Shown piece by piece: positions 55,347 through 63,316 of a DNA stretch of 64,000 bases; within the stretch, counting starts at the first letter, position 1, and every line of letters starts with the position of its first letter. The DNA is from Sandaracinaceae bacterium (GTDB taxonomy: Bacteria > Myxococcota_A > Polyangia > Polyangiales > JADJQN01). The notes under the pieces were generated by a model. The model had not been told where the DNA came from, did no database searches, and worked only from the letters and a program-made list of their open reading frames with translations. A program made the translations under genes and the position numbers. Location: assembly GCA_016712745.1 (NCBI GenBank), contig JADJQN010000001.1, positions 1,302,001 to 1,366,000 of the forward strand, in the 5' to 3' direction.

Positions 55347-56045
55347 TCACTTCTTGTAGAGATTCTCGCCACGCGAGAAGTCCGCAAACATTGTCTCGCG
55401 CACTTCCCAAAGCTCCGGGTAGAACGGCGCGCGCATCGACCGCTCAAGGAGTTCGGTGGGCTTGCCTTTCAGCGACGCCGTTCCGGCCCCGATAATGCGT
55501 TTCACGAGCATAATGTGGTGGAAGCGGAAGGTTTGAAAGAGCTCGTCGTAATCGATGACGCACTCGGTGAGCTGAAACAGCAGCGGGTGTTTGGTCGGCT
55601 CAGCGTGAACCTCGAGCGCGCTAACACACGCGCGCTTAAGCACACCGTGCATCGCAGCCCCAAGTTCGGGGGCAACGCGCAGCATGGCGTTGAAACCCGG
55701 GCTTTCCTGTCCGCTGCCCTGCCCGAGAACTTTGCGCACCGCGATGTAGGAATGAGGCGACATCATCTCGATCAGTCGCAGCTGTCCGATCATCATCCGT
55801 TCGATTTCAGTAACCCGGCGCAATAGGCCAAGCGCGCTCGCTACTTCGTCGGCGTTGAGATGCCCGACAGCATCGTTGATTTCGTTAATCGCGAGCTTCA
55901 TCCAAAGCTCTTCCACTTGATGAATCACCTGAAAGAGCAATTCGTCGCGATGGGCGCGCGCGCCGCCTTCCTTTTGCAACGAGAGCAACGTGGGTACGCC
56001 TAGGTAGATCTCGTATTCGCTTACGGGCTTGGCTTCGCTTGTCAT
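55347..56045 (-). CDS. kynA: Tryptophan 2,3-dioxygenase family heme protein (divergent)
   Basis: 232 aa, shorter than the usual 280. Family text: DELLFQVIHQVEELWMK with distal His42, Arg104 in SYIAVRKVL (binds the substrate carboxylate in known enzymes), and proximal heme His177 in FRFHHIMLVKRIIG. The canonical GTGGSSG substrate loop after the proximal His is missing; the text reads GAGTASLKGKPTELLE. ASGFQS is replaced by GSGQESPGF. It is therefore a separate clade. Tryptophan as substrate is supported by the adjacent kynureninase rather than by these residues. It overlaps the creatininase-family gene by 4 nt. Confidence 0.75.
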   Translation of the reverse strand: MTSEAKPVSEYEIYLGVPTLLSLQKEGGARAHRDELLFQVIHQVEELWMKLAINEINDAVGHLNADEVASALGLLRRVTEIERMMIGQLRLIEMMSPHSYIAVRKVLGQGSGQESPGFNAMLRVAPELGAAMHGVLKRACVSALEVHAEPTKHPLLFQLTECVIDYDELFQTFRFHHIMLVKRIIGAGTASLKGKPTELLERSMRAPFYPELWEVRETMFADFSRGENLYKK

Positions 56046-56800
56046 GAAAGTACCTCGATGCTTGCGTCTGCAAAGATAACCGCGAGCTCATCGTAGAGGG
56101 AGTTTCCCTCTTTGGCGGTCGCGGCCGATGGATTTCCAAAGTAGGCGTGATCGCCACCCGCTTCGTGGAAGTTCTTCTTACCATCGCGAATCGCGCGCGA
56201 CAGAGAAATGAGATTCGGTTCGAGAGCGAGTGCAACGTCCATGCGCACGAGGTCGGCATTGGCGGCAAGCACCAGGCTCGTCTCATACGAGCCGGCATGG
56301 CACGCACCGCTTCTAAACTCCTCGCCGAGACGCAGCGCGTGTGGTTTGCGGGTGATGTCGGGGAATGCGACTTTGCCGCCTCGCGCCTGAACTTCCTCGA
56401 CTGCCGAGCGTAGAGTTTCAAGGTGCCCGGGTTCGAGGTGCGCATTGCAGAGCACCACCGCGCGAAAGCCCGATTTCAACGCCGCGAGACACACGTCTCG
56501 GACTAGCGCGCGCGCCGTATCGCGCGGAAGCGAGATAGTGCCGCCAAAGCCCATGGCGAAATCGGTAACCGCATAGGCGAGCGGCGGCAGCACCAAAGCC
56601 TCGACGCCGTTGCGTTCCAGCAAAACTGACGCGCGCATTGCCGCCGTTTCGCTGATGATGACATCGGTGGCGAGTGGCAGGTGCGGGCCATGAGCCTCGG
56701 TCGCACCGCAGGGGAGCAATGCAACGGCGCCCTTCGCGACGACGTCTGCCGCCTCCTCGTAGGTCAGCTCGCCAAGTTTGCGGGTGAAGGGTTTGCTCAT
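56042..56800 (-). CDS. Creatininase-family hydrolase; candidate N-formylkynurenine formamidase
   Basis: 252 aa. The metal ligands of creatininase are all present in order: Glu35, His37 and Asp46 in GATEAHGPHLPLATD, and His121 and Glu123 in CNAHLEPGH. HAGSYETS is also present. The family hydrolyses cyclic and linear amides and includes the archaeal formamide hydrolase ArfB. Here the gene sits between a CoA ligase and the tryptophan dioxygenase, overlapping each by 4 nt. No KynB (cyclase-fold) or other formamidase is in the window. Deformylation of N-formylkynurenine is therefore the natural inference for its role; it is not demonstrated. Creatinine itself makes no sense in this operon. Confidence 0.8.
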   Translation of the reverse strand: MSKPFTRKLGELTYEEAADVVAKGAVALLPCGATEAHGPHLPLATDVIISETAAMRASVLLERNGVEALVLPPLAYAVTDFAMGFGGTISLPRDTARALVRDVCLAALKSGFRAVVLCNAHLEPGHLETLRSAVEEVQARGGKVAFPDITRKPHALRLGEEFRSGACHAGSYETSLVLAANADLVRMDVALALEPNLISLSRAIRDGKKNFHEAGGDHAYFGNPSAATAKEGNSLYDELAVIFADASIEVLS

Positions 56801-58347
56801 TGAAGCTCCCGGCGCAGAATTTTACCGCGGTCGTTGCGCGGCAGGCTTTCAGCGAAAGCGACGATGCGCGGATACTTGTACTTAGCGAGTCGTTCGCGGA
56901 CAAAGTTTTGCAATTCGCTCGCGAGCGCGTCACTGGCTCGATGTGTCTCGCGCAAGACGATGTGTGCTTTCGGAATCACGAGCCCGGACCCATCGTCGAC
57001 TCCGATGACGGCGCACTCCCGAACTGCCGGGTGGGTCGCCAAACAATCTTCAACCTCGAGCGGACTCACAAAGACGCCGCGCACCTTGAGCATGTCGTCG
57101 GCGCGGCCGGCGTAACTGAAAAAGCCTTCCGCATCGCGACGAAAGAGATCGGCCGACACCACCCAGTCACCACGGAGCGTCGCTTTTGACTTCTCGTGGT
57201 CGCCGAAATAGCAGAGCGCTGCGCTATCGCCTTTGACCCACAAGCGACCAATCTCCCCGTCCGGCATCAGGTCACCGTCGGGTCCGCAGACCTTCGCCTC
57301 ATAACCAGGGACGATTCGACCGAGCATTCCTGGTCGCGATTCCCCCGGGTAGTTCGTGATGTAGATATGGAAGAGCTCCGCCGATCCGATGCCGTCGAGG
57401 ATCTCGGCCTTGGGCCAAATTGAGTGCCAACGCGCGTATAAATCAGGCGGCAACGCTTCCCCCGCGGAGAGGCACATGCGCACGGAAGATAGGTCTGCCT
57501 GCGCGGCTACGGGGGCATCGAGCATTTGCCGAATCATCGCCGGCACGTTGGTTAGCACCGTGACTTTGTGCTTCTCGCATTCTGCGAACATGCGCTCGGG
57601 CGTTGGCTTGTCGGGGAAGAGCACCGCAGTACCGCCAACCGCGAAGGGGAACATCAGGTTCGTCCCGGTGGCGTAACCAAAAAAGAGGCGCGAGACACTG
57701 AGAAAGACGTCGTCCTCGCGAAGCTGCAGCACGCGTTTGGCGTAGCACTCGGTGTTGAATGGAAAATCGTGATGAAAGTGCACGGCGCCTTTCGGCTTCC
57801 CGCTGGTTCCCGAAGTAAAGAGCCAGCCCGCGTAATCGTCGCTCGAAGTGTCCGCGTTGTCCGTAGTGTCACTTGCCGCAGCGAGCACTCCTTCCCAGCG
57901 CTCGCAGCGTTCAGCGTCGGCACCTACGATGATGCGAACACGACAGCGCGGATGCTTCGCGAGCGCAGGCAGCAAGCGGTCAAGCGTGGATGCGTGTGCC
58001 ACGACAGCGCGCGCGCGTGTGTAACCGAGCAGGTACTCGAAGTCGTCTTGCGTGACGAGCGGATTGCCCATGCAAAAGACTGCTCCGCTTTTAAGGATAC
58101 CAAACCAGGTGGCGACAAACTCGATGCCATCAGGCAAGAGCATGAGCACGCGATCCTCGAAATCGATTTCACGATCACGCAAGGCGTGCGAAAGGCGGTT
58201 CGCCATGGACTGGACTTCGCGATAGGTCCACGCGGCATCTCCAACGCGCACCGCCGTACGCGCCCCCTTGCCCTCGCGAACGCGCGCATCGAGGAAGTAA
58301 TCCGCCATGTTGAAGCGGGCTGGAAATACGGGAGGAAAGTCCGACAC
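56797..58347 (-). CDS. Benzoate/2-aminobenzoate-CoA ligase
   Basis: 516 aa AMP-forming acyl-CoA synthetase. P-loop FTSGTSGKPKGAVHFHHD, LDGIGSAELFHIYI (the aryl-ligase version of the A5 motif), RADDMLKVRGVFVSPLEVE, and the catalytic Lys in NDRGKILRREL near the end. N-terminal FNMADYFLDARVREGKGAR is typical of the benzoate-CoA ligase group. In this operon kynureninase produces anthranilate, so anthranilate is the likely substrate, giving anthraniloyl-CoA. First gene of the minus-strand operon; its 3' end overlaps the creatininase-family gene by 4 nt. Confidence 0.85.
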   Translation of the reverse strand: MSDFPPVFPARFNMADYFLDARVREGKGARTAVRVGDAAWTYREVQSMANRLSHALRDREIDFEDRVLMLLPDGIEFVATWFGILKSGAVFCMGNPLVTQDDFEYLLGYTRARAVVAHASTLDRLLPALAKHPRCRVRIIVGADAERCERWEGVLAAASDTTDNADTSSDDYAGWLFTSGTSGKPKGAVHFHHDFPFNTECYAKRVLQLREDDVFLSVSRLFFGYATGTNLMFPFAVGGTAVLFPDKPTPERMFAECEKHKVTVLTNVPAMIRQMLDAPVAAQADLSSVRMCLSAGEALPPDLYARWHSIWPKAEILDGIGSAELFHIYITNYPGESRPGMLGRIVPGYEAKVCGPDGDLMPDGEIGRLWVKGDSAALCYFGDHEKSKATLRGDWVVSADLFRRDAEGFFSYAGRADDMLKVRGVFVSPLEVEDCLATHPAVRECAVIGVDDGSGLVIPKAHIVLRETHRASDALASELQNFVRERLAKYKYPRIVAFAESLPRNDRGKILRRELQ

Positions 58348-58407
58348 GACGAGACTTTATGTCGAGACCGATGGATTGGCGAGGGTTGCTTGGTGTAGCT
58401 TCCCTGC
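58348..58407. promoter_or_regulatory. 60-nt divergent promoter region of the two catabolic operons
   Basis: This gap must hold both promoters of the CoA-ligase operon (minus) and the RidA operon (plus). A short inverted motif, CGACGAGACTTTATGTCG, lies at 58349-58366. The compactness implies joint control, but no regulator gene is in the window. Confidence 0.35.
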
Positions 58408-58800
58408 ATGCAAATTGTGAATCCGACCGAGCTTGGAAAAGCGCAGGGCTACTCGAACGGCATCGTTCTCGGACCCGGTCGTACCCTCTTTGTGGCAGGG
58501 CAAATCGGATGGACTTCGGAGCATGTGCTCGTGGGCAAAGACCTTGCCTCGCAGTTCGGCCAAGCTCTTTCGAATGTACTCACGGTCGTTCGCGCGGCCG
58601 GTGGCAAAGCGCAGCATGTCGGCCGCCTGACAATCTACGTGACCGACAAAGAGGCGTACGTGGCCGCTCGCAAAGAAATCGGCGCGCACTACAAAGCGCT
58701 TATGGACGGACACTATCCGGCCATGGCACTGCTCGTCGTTGCTGGCCTTTTGGAGCCCGGCGCGCTCGTTGAAATCGAAGCGACGGCGGTGCTCTCATGA
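58408..58800 (+). CDS. RidA-family protein lacking the catalytic arginine
   Basis: 130 aa, one YjgF/YER057c/UK114 domain (GPGRTLFVAGQIGWT, LTIYVTD, VEIEATAVL). Canonical RidA uses an Arg in the P-x-R motif to bind the carboxylate of 2-aminoacrylate. Here the position is Met106 in HYPAMALLVV, so ordinary imine deaminase activity is doubtful. The Glu in VEIEA is kept. RidA-like proteins occur with 2-aminobenzoyl-CoA and aminomuconate pathways, where an enamine must be hydrolysed. First gene of the plus-strand operon; it overlaps the next gene as ATGA. Confidence 0.85.
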   Translation: MQIVNPTELGKAQGYSNGIVLGPGRTLFVAGQIGWTSEHVLVGKDLASQFGQALSNVLTVVRAAGGKAQHVGRLTIYVTDKEAYVAARKEIGAHYKALMDGHYPAMALLVVAGLLEPGALVEIEATAVLS

Positions 58801-59597
58801 CGCTGAGCGCCGCTCATTTTCTCTACGAGCAGAAGCCGAACGGCGTCGGCGTCGTTTCGCTAAACCGCCCTGACCGCATCAACGCGCTTACCTTCGACAT
58901 CTACCGCGAGCTGGAAGCCTTCTTTCGAAAGCTTTCCGACGAAGCCACCGTTCGCGCCGTCGTACTGCGCGGAGAAGGCGTGCGCGGATTCTGTTCGGGC
59001 GGCGACGTACGCGACATCATCGGACAGTTGTTTTCGCGCGACATGGCTGGTCTCCTCGAGTTCACCCGTATGACCGGCGCGCTCGTGCATGCAATACACA
59101 CCTGCTCAAAGCCAGTCATCGGGGCACTTCACGGGGCCGTTGCTGGCGCGGGCGCCGTGATGGCACTTGCGTGCGATGTACGCATCGCGACGCCTGATGC
59201 ACGCATTGCGTTCCTGTTTCCGAAGGTTGGCTTGAGCGGCGCGGATATGGGTGCGGCCTACCTACTACCGCGCATTGTCGGATACGGCCGCGCATCCGAG
59301 CTCCTGCTAACAGGTGATTTCACCGGCGCGGAAGAAGCCCATCGCATCGGGCTCTTCAATCGCATTGTGCCCGGCGAATCACTCGTAGCCGAAGCGATGG
59401 CCTTCGCAAACAAGATTGCGGAAGGTCCGGCGTTTGCGCACGCAATGACCAAACGCATGCTCGAGTACGAAAGCAACGTCGACTTCTCGACCGCCATCGA
59501 GGCGGAGGCGCAAGCCCAAGCGATCTGCATGCAGCATCCGGATTTCAAAGAAGCTTACGAAGCAGGCGTCGCTAAGCGCACGCCGAGGTTCAAGTGA
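58797..59597 (+). CDS. Atypical crotonase (enoyl-CoA hydratase family)
   Basis: 266 aa. The oxyanion-hole elements of crotonases are there (FCSGGDV, then GAVAGAGAVMALACD). Both general acid-base glutamates are not: the positions read Val121 and Lys143. An Asp150 in LSGADMGAAYLLPR is a candidate replacement. So it is probably not a simple hydratase; isomerase, ring hydrolase or thioesterase chemistry is possible. The DMGA signature group occurs in aromatic-CoA clusters. It overlaps RidA and the acyl-CoA dehydrogenase by 4 nt each, so stoichiometric expression is expected. Confidence 0.82.
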   Translation: MTLSAAHFLYEQKPNGVGVVSLNRPDRINALTFDIYRELEAFFRKLSDEATVRAVVLRGEGVRGFCSGGDVRDIIGQLFSRDMAGLLEFTRMTGALVHAIHTCSKPVIGALHGAVAGAGAVMALACDVRIATPDARIAFLFPKVGLSGADMGAAYLLPRIVGYGRASELLLTGDFTGAEEAHRIGLFNRIVPGESLVAEAMAFANKIAEGPAFAHAMTKRMLEYESNVDFSTAIEAEAQAQAICMQHPDFKEAYEAGVAKRTPRFK

Positions 59598-60751
59598 ACT
59601 ATCCGGTCGAGAGCGCATTCGTCAATGGCACGACGGTCGCCGAGGTTTTTCGTCGCGTCGATTCAATTGAGAAGAGCGCGACGCAGATCGAGGCCCACGC
59701 GTCGTCGGCGGCAGCCGCGCTGAAAGCTTTGGTTAAGCATTTTGGCGAGAACGACCTTCTCTCGTTCGCGGCGCCAGAATCCGGAAGCCATGCGAACGTG
59801 GACATGTCCGTCGCGCTCTGTCTCATGCGCGAGCGCCTCGCGTATATCTCCCCTCTCGCCGATCTGGCGTTCGCGATGCAAGGGCTGGGATCGTTTCCTA
59901 TTTTGCTCGGCGGCTCGCCAGAGCTTACCCAGGAGTGGCTGCCGCGCGTGCGACGCGGTGACGCCGTTGCGGCATTTGCGCTGACCGAGCCCAACGCCGG
60001 AAGCGACGTCGGCGGAATGGAGACGACGGCCGTCGAGAGTGGTGACTTCTTCGTACTAAACGGCGAGAAAGTCTTCATCTCGAACGCCGGAGTCGCCGAC
60101 TTCTATTCGCTCTTTGCTGTGACCGACGCGAGCGGCGAGAAGAAACGCCTGTCGTGTTTCGTGGTTCCCGCGCACACCGAAGGATTGAGCGTGCGTGCCG
60201 TCGACGTTCTAGGCGCACACCCCATTGGCGACCTTTCGCTCAAGAACGTGCGCGTCCCGAAAAAGAACCTGATCGGTGCCGCAGGCGATGGCATGCGCAT
60301 CGCGCTCGGCACGCTCGAACGTTTTCGTCCAACGGTCGCCGCCGCAGCCCTGGGCTTTGCAGCGCGCGCGCTCGACGACACAATCGCTCACGTGAAATCC
60401 CGCAAGCAGTTTGGCAAAGCCCTGGCTGAGCAGCAGCTGGTGCAAGCGCATCTCGCCGACATGGCGTGTGACGTCGAGAGCTCGCGATTGCTCGTCTATC
60501 GCGCGGCGGTCGCGGCCGATCAGAAGAAGTCGCGCCATGAAATCGCGCGCACCGGCAGCATGGCAAAGCTCATGTCTACGGAAGCCGCGCAACGAGTCAT
60601 TGATTGCGCCGTGCAACTTCACGGCGGGCGCGGCGTCGCGACCGCTACCCACGTGGCGAGGCTCTACCAGGACATTCGGGCGCTACGCATCTACGAGGGC
60701 ACGAGCGAGATTCAGAAGTTACTGATCGCGCGCGAGGTGCTTCGGCCGTGA
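59594..60751 (+). CDS. Acyl-CoA dehydrogenase
   Basis: 385 aa flavoenzyme starting with a GTG that overlaps the previous stop. FAD/substrate text: AFALTEPNAGSDVGGMETTA, GEKVFISNAGVADFY, then the C-terminal helical domain with LHGGRGV. The catalytic base Glu lies in RIYEGTSEIQKLLIAREVL. It oxidises an acyl-CoA to the 2,3-enoyl-CoA and donates electrons to ETF. In this operon the substrate is more likely an alicyclic CoA ester from aromatic-ring breakdown than a fatty acyl-CoA. It is coupled to the DUF1444 gene by GTGA. Confidence 0.88.
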   Translation: MNYPVESAFVNGTTVAEVFRRVDSIEKSATQIEAHASSAAAALKALVKHFGENDLLSFAAPESGSHANVDMSVALCLMRERLAYISPLADLAFAMQGLGSFPILLGGSPELTQEWLPRVRRGDAVAAFALTEPNAGSDVGGMETTAVESGDFFVLNGEKVFISNAGVADFYSLFAVTDASGEKKRLSCFVVPAHTEGLSVRAVDVLGAHPIGDLSLKNVRVPKKNLIGAAGDGMRIALGTLERFRPTVAAAALGFAARALDDTIAHVKSRKQFGKALAEQQLVQAHLADMACDVESSRLLVYRAAVAADQKKSRHEIARTGSMAKLMSTEAAQRVIDCAVQLHGGRGVATATHVARLYQDIRALRIYEGTSEIQKLLIAREVLRP

Positions 60752-61926
60752 GCGATGCTCTGCCGCCCTGGGTGCAAGCGTTAGAGTCGGCGTGCTCACC
60801 GCTGGTGCGTGCGTGCAGGCCCGCGCTAGCGCCGACGTTCCCTCGGGGCGTCGAGGCCCTCAAGCAGATCGGCGCCAGCATCGAGGAGTTTGTTTTTCGC
60901 GAGCACGCGTCGGAGGAAGAAGAACGCACGTTCGTCGAGAGAACCGGCGCGCTTTTGGCGCTTGTACTGATCGATCATGTGGGCGATGGGGCATACGTTT
61001 CGCGAAATGGCGTGAGCCGTGCGCGCCTCAAGACGCGCGCCTTCTTCGATCCCTTTTCTGTTATCGATGCAGCGCTCGACGCTGAGAAGCCGCAGCGCTT
61101 TTTGGCCGAGGTCGTCGGGAAGCTTGAAGCTGAAGCCAACGATGAAGGCCCTCTCTCACGTGTGCTGTGGTCGTTCGAGAATACGCTGGCGCATGTGCGC
61201 CCGGACCTGAATATCGAAGACCGCTTCGAGTGCACGATCCGATTGCAGGACGGAACAGTGATCGATCTGCAGCGTGCTGTTGAGGCAACGCGCGATCAGG
61301 GCATGTCTGCGGTCGCACAGGCGACAGCGAAACTGGTGGGCATGCTTCCGGGCGGCGATGGGGAGCGAGGCGTTCCGTGGAGCGAAGCGAAAGCGCGCAT
61401 CCTTCCGCGCCTCGTTGCGAAGGACTTCAATCCGAGCGCCGACAAGAAAGTGCATTCGCTCTTTCTCGCGCCGGTAGTCGGCGACATCGCACTCGCGTTC
61501 GTCCTTATGTACGACGGCAAGGCGCGCTACGTGCGTACAGACGAATTAACCTCGTGGGAGGTGAGCGCCGACGCCGCAAAGGAAGCAGCCGTCGCAAATC
61601 TGGCTGCGCGCTCCGCAAACGCGCGTTTCGCTCACGTGGACACTCAAGAAGGCGCCTGCATCATCGCCCGCTCTGGCGACGGCCTCGACTCGGCTCGGCT
61701 CCTCTTGCCAGGCCTGCACGACGTGCTCGCCAAAGAACTAGGCCCCACCGTTTACCTCGCCGTCCCGCACCGCGACACACTCCAAGCCTGCGCCAACACG
61801 AGCGACGCACTCAAAAAAGCGTTCCACGCCCGCGCCAAACAAGACGCGGCGCGCGCACCACACCGCATCAGCGAGAAGCTCTACATCCTCGACGCGACCG
61901 GCCTCCGCGAAGACCCCGCCACCTAG
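60748..61926 (+). CDS. DUF1444-family protein with an N-terminal extension
   Basis: Start GTG 60748 overlaps the previous stop (GTGA); the open frame from 60604 is antisense-like noise. 392 aa, against about 270 in Bacillus YtpQ. The C-terminal 230 residues match DUF1444: LFLAPVVGDIALAFVLMYDG, TDELTSW, then ARSGDGLDSARLLLPGL and YLAVPHRDTL. The first 150 residues are helical and specific to this protein. DUF1444 has no established function. Fourth gene of the operon after RidA, crotonase and acyl-CoA dehydrogenase, so a link to that pathway is possible, but read-through is not excluded. Confidence 0.75.
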   Translation: MSDALPPWVQALESACSPLVRACRPALAPTFPRGVEALKQIGASIEEFVFREHASEEEERTFVERTGALLALVLIDHVGDGAYVSRNGVSRARLKTRAFFDPFSVIDAALDAEKPQRFLAEVVGKLEAEANDEGPLSRVLWSFENTLAHVRPDLNIEDRFECTIRLQDGTVIDLQRAVEATRDQGMSAVAQATAKLVGMLPGGDGERGVPWSEAKARILPRLVAKDFNPSADKKVHSLFLAPVVGDIALAFVLMYDGKARYVRTDELTSWEVSADAAKEAAVANLAARSANARFAHVDTQEGACIIARSGDGLDSARLLLPGLHDVLAKELGPTVYLAVPHRDTLQACANTSDALKKAFHARAKQDAARAPHRISEKLYILDATGLREDPAT

Positions 61927-61973
61927 TCAACCGCGAACGGCACCCGGCCCGCTGGCGCCACTGGGATGGTTTA

Positions 61974-62102
61974 ACAGGAGGTCAAGAGATCAAGAGGAAG
62001 GCAATTGCTTTTTTGGGGCGCGGGACGGACTGGATAGTTGCGACGGTAGCCGCAGCGAAAGAAAACCCAAATTGCCTTCCTCTTGATCTCCTGACCTCTT
62101 GT
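61974..62102. repeat. 33-nt inverted repeat with 63-nt loop between converging genes
   Basis: Arms 61974-62006 and 62070-62102 are inverted copies with two mismatches; a shorter match (GGTTTA) extends outward past a one-base gap. The loop begins with a T6 run. It lies between the stops of the DUF1444 and kinase genes and could end both transcripts. The remaining parts of the gap (61927-61973, 62103-62163) show no gene. Confidence 0.7.
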
Positions 62103-62163
62103 AAACCCCGCAGGCGAGCGCAGCACGCACGCCGCACGCGTGCAGTCGCAGGAGGCGCGGGGA

Positions 62164-63276
62164 TCAGCGGATGCCGCGGACGAGGGCTGCGAACTCGGTC
62201 GGATCGAGCGGTACCTCGCCGAGGTTGCCCTGATCGGCTGCTGCTATCTCGACGAACTGCGCGAGGTCTTGGACGAGACTTTCCGCTTCGGGCATCACAG
62301 GCATCGGCAAAGCAATGGACTGCTGCGCTTTGAGCAGGCCCACGATCAGCGCCATATCGTCGCGGCCGACTTCGGCGTCGTAGCGAGCGAGCATTTTGGT
62401 GAGCGCGTCAGCGAGAGCTGCAGCGCTTGGCACGCGTGTCTCAGGCCGAGGCGAGAGGGTTTTGCGCACAAGCTCGTCGAGCTCAGGCGTCACTGCGCGA
62501 TTGAAAACGGAAGGCGGCGGCACCGCGCACTTGGCAACATTGCGCACGGTTTCTCCGTCGTCTGCGCCCAAAAACAAGCGTCTGCCGGTGAGCGCCTCCC
62601 ACAAAATGATTCCGAGCGCGAAGACATCGACCGAGGGTCCCGTCGGCTCTTGGCGGATGACTTCCGGCGCGAGATAGCCAAGCTTGCCGCCGACCATATT
62701 GGCGCCGGTGTCCGTCTGTCCGGTCGACGCGTTGGCGAGACCGAAGTCGGTGAGCTTCACGTCGCCTTCGGCGCTGACGAGCACATTGTGCGGGGACACG
62801 TCGCGATGAATGATGCCGAGCGGCTTGCCGGTGCCGTCTTCTGCGTGATGCGCGTAATCGAGGGCGAGCGCAATCTCTCGCGCCATGTAAATCGCGGGCG
62901 CCGGTGGCATTCCCGCTTGTCGTTCTTGCGCATGCTCGAGCACGCCCCGCACGGCCGCGCCGTCCACAAGGTCCATGATCATGATCAACGCGCCATTAAC
63001 TTCGCGCGCGTCGTAAACTCGAACGATGTTCGGATGACGCAGGAGCATACCGAGGCGCGCTTCGTCTTCAAAGAGAGAGCGGTACATCGGTTGCGCGGCG
63101 AGATGGGGAAGCACGCGCTTGATCGCAACCAGATGCGAATCACCGGCGGAAAAGATCGCCTTGGCGCTCCACACCTCGGCCATGCCGCCGACAGCGATGC
63201 GTGACACCGGCTCGTAGCGCGTTGGCGACGAGCGAAGCTTGACCGACAAGCGCGGTGGCGGAGGAGCGGTCGGCAT
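62164..63276 (-). CDS. Ser/Thr protein kinase (soluble)
   Basis: 370 aa from ATG 63276 (a TTG at 63303 is possible). Complete Hanks-type kinase: glycine loop IAVGGMAEVW, Lys53 in VAIKRV, a C-helix Glu in FEDEARLG, the catalytic loop HRDVSPHN with Asp159, DFG with Asp177, and APE. HRDVSPHN rather than HRDLKPEN is typical of myxobacterial kinases. After the kinase domain (about 21-285) there are only about 85 residues, with no membrane helix, so it should be cytosolic, unlike the receptor-type PknB kinases. Substrate unknown. It converges with the DUF1444 gene; the amidohydrolase homologue lies 40 nt upstream on the same strand. Confidence 0.9.
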   Translation of the reverse strand: MPTAPPPPRLSVKLRSSPTRYEPVSRIAVGGMAEVWSAKAIFSAGDSHLVAIKRVLPHLAAQPMYRSLFEDEARLGMLLRHPNIVRVYDAREVNGALIMIMDLVDGAAVRGVLEHAQERQAGMPPAPAIYMAREIALALDYAHHAEDGTGKPLGIIHRDVSPHNVLVSAEGDVKLTDFGLANASTGQTDTGANMVGGKLGYLAPEVIRQEPTGPSVDVFALGIILWEALTGRRLFLGADDGETVRNVAKCAVPPPSVFNRAVTPELDELVRKTLSPRPETRVPSAAALADALTKMLARYDAEVGRDDMALIVGLLKAQQSIALPMPVMPEAESLVQDLAQFVEIAAADQGNLGEVPLDPTEFAALVRGIR

Positions 63277-63316
63277 GGGCAAGCAGCGTTGCAGAGCGGC
63301 CAAAACGCGTCAACGG

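Noticed and set aside
62140..63204. 354-aa open frame antisense to the Ser/Thr kinase
   Set aside because: Overlaps a kinase with all catalytic motifs; no domain of its own.
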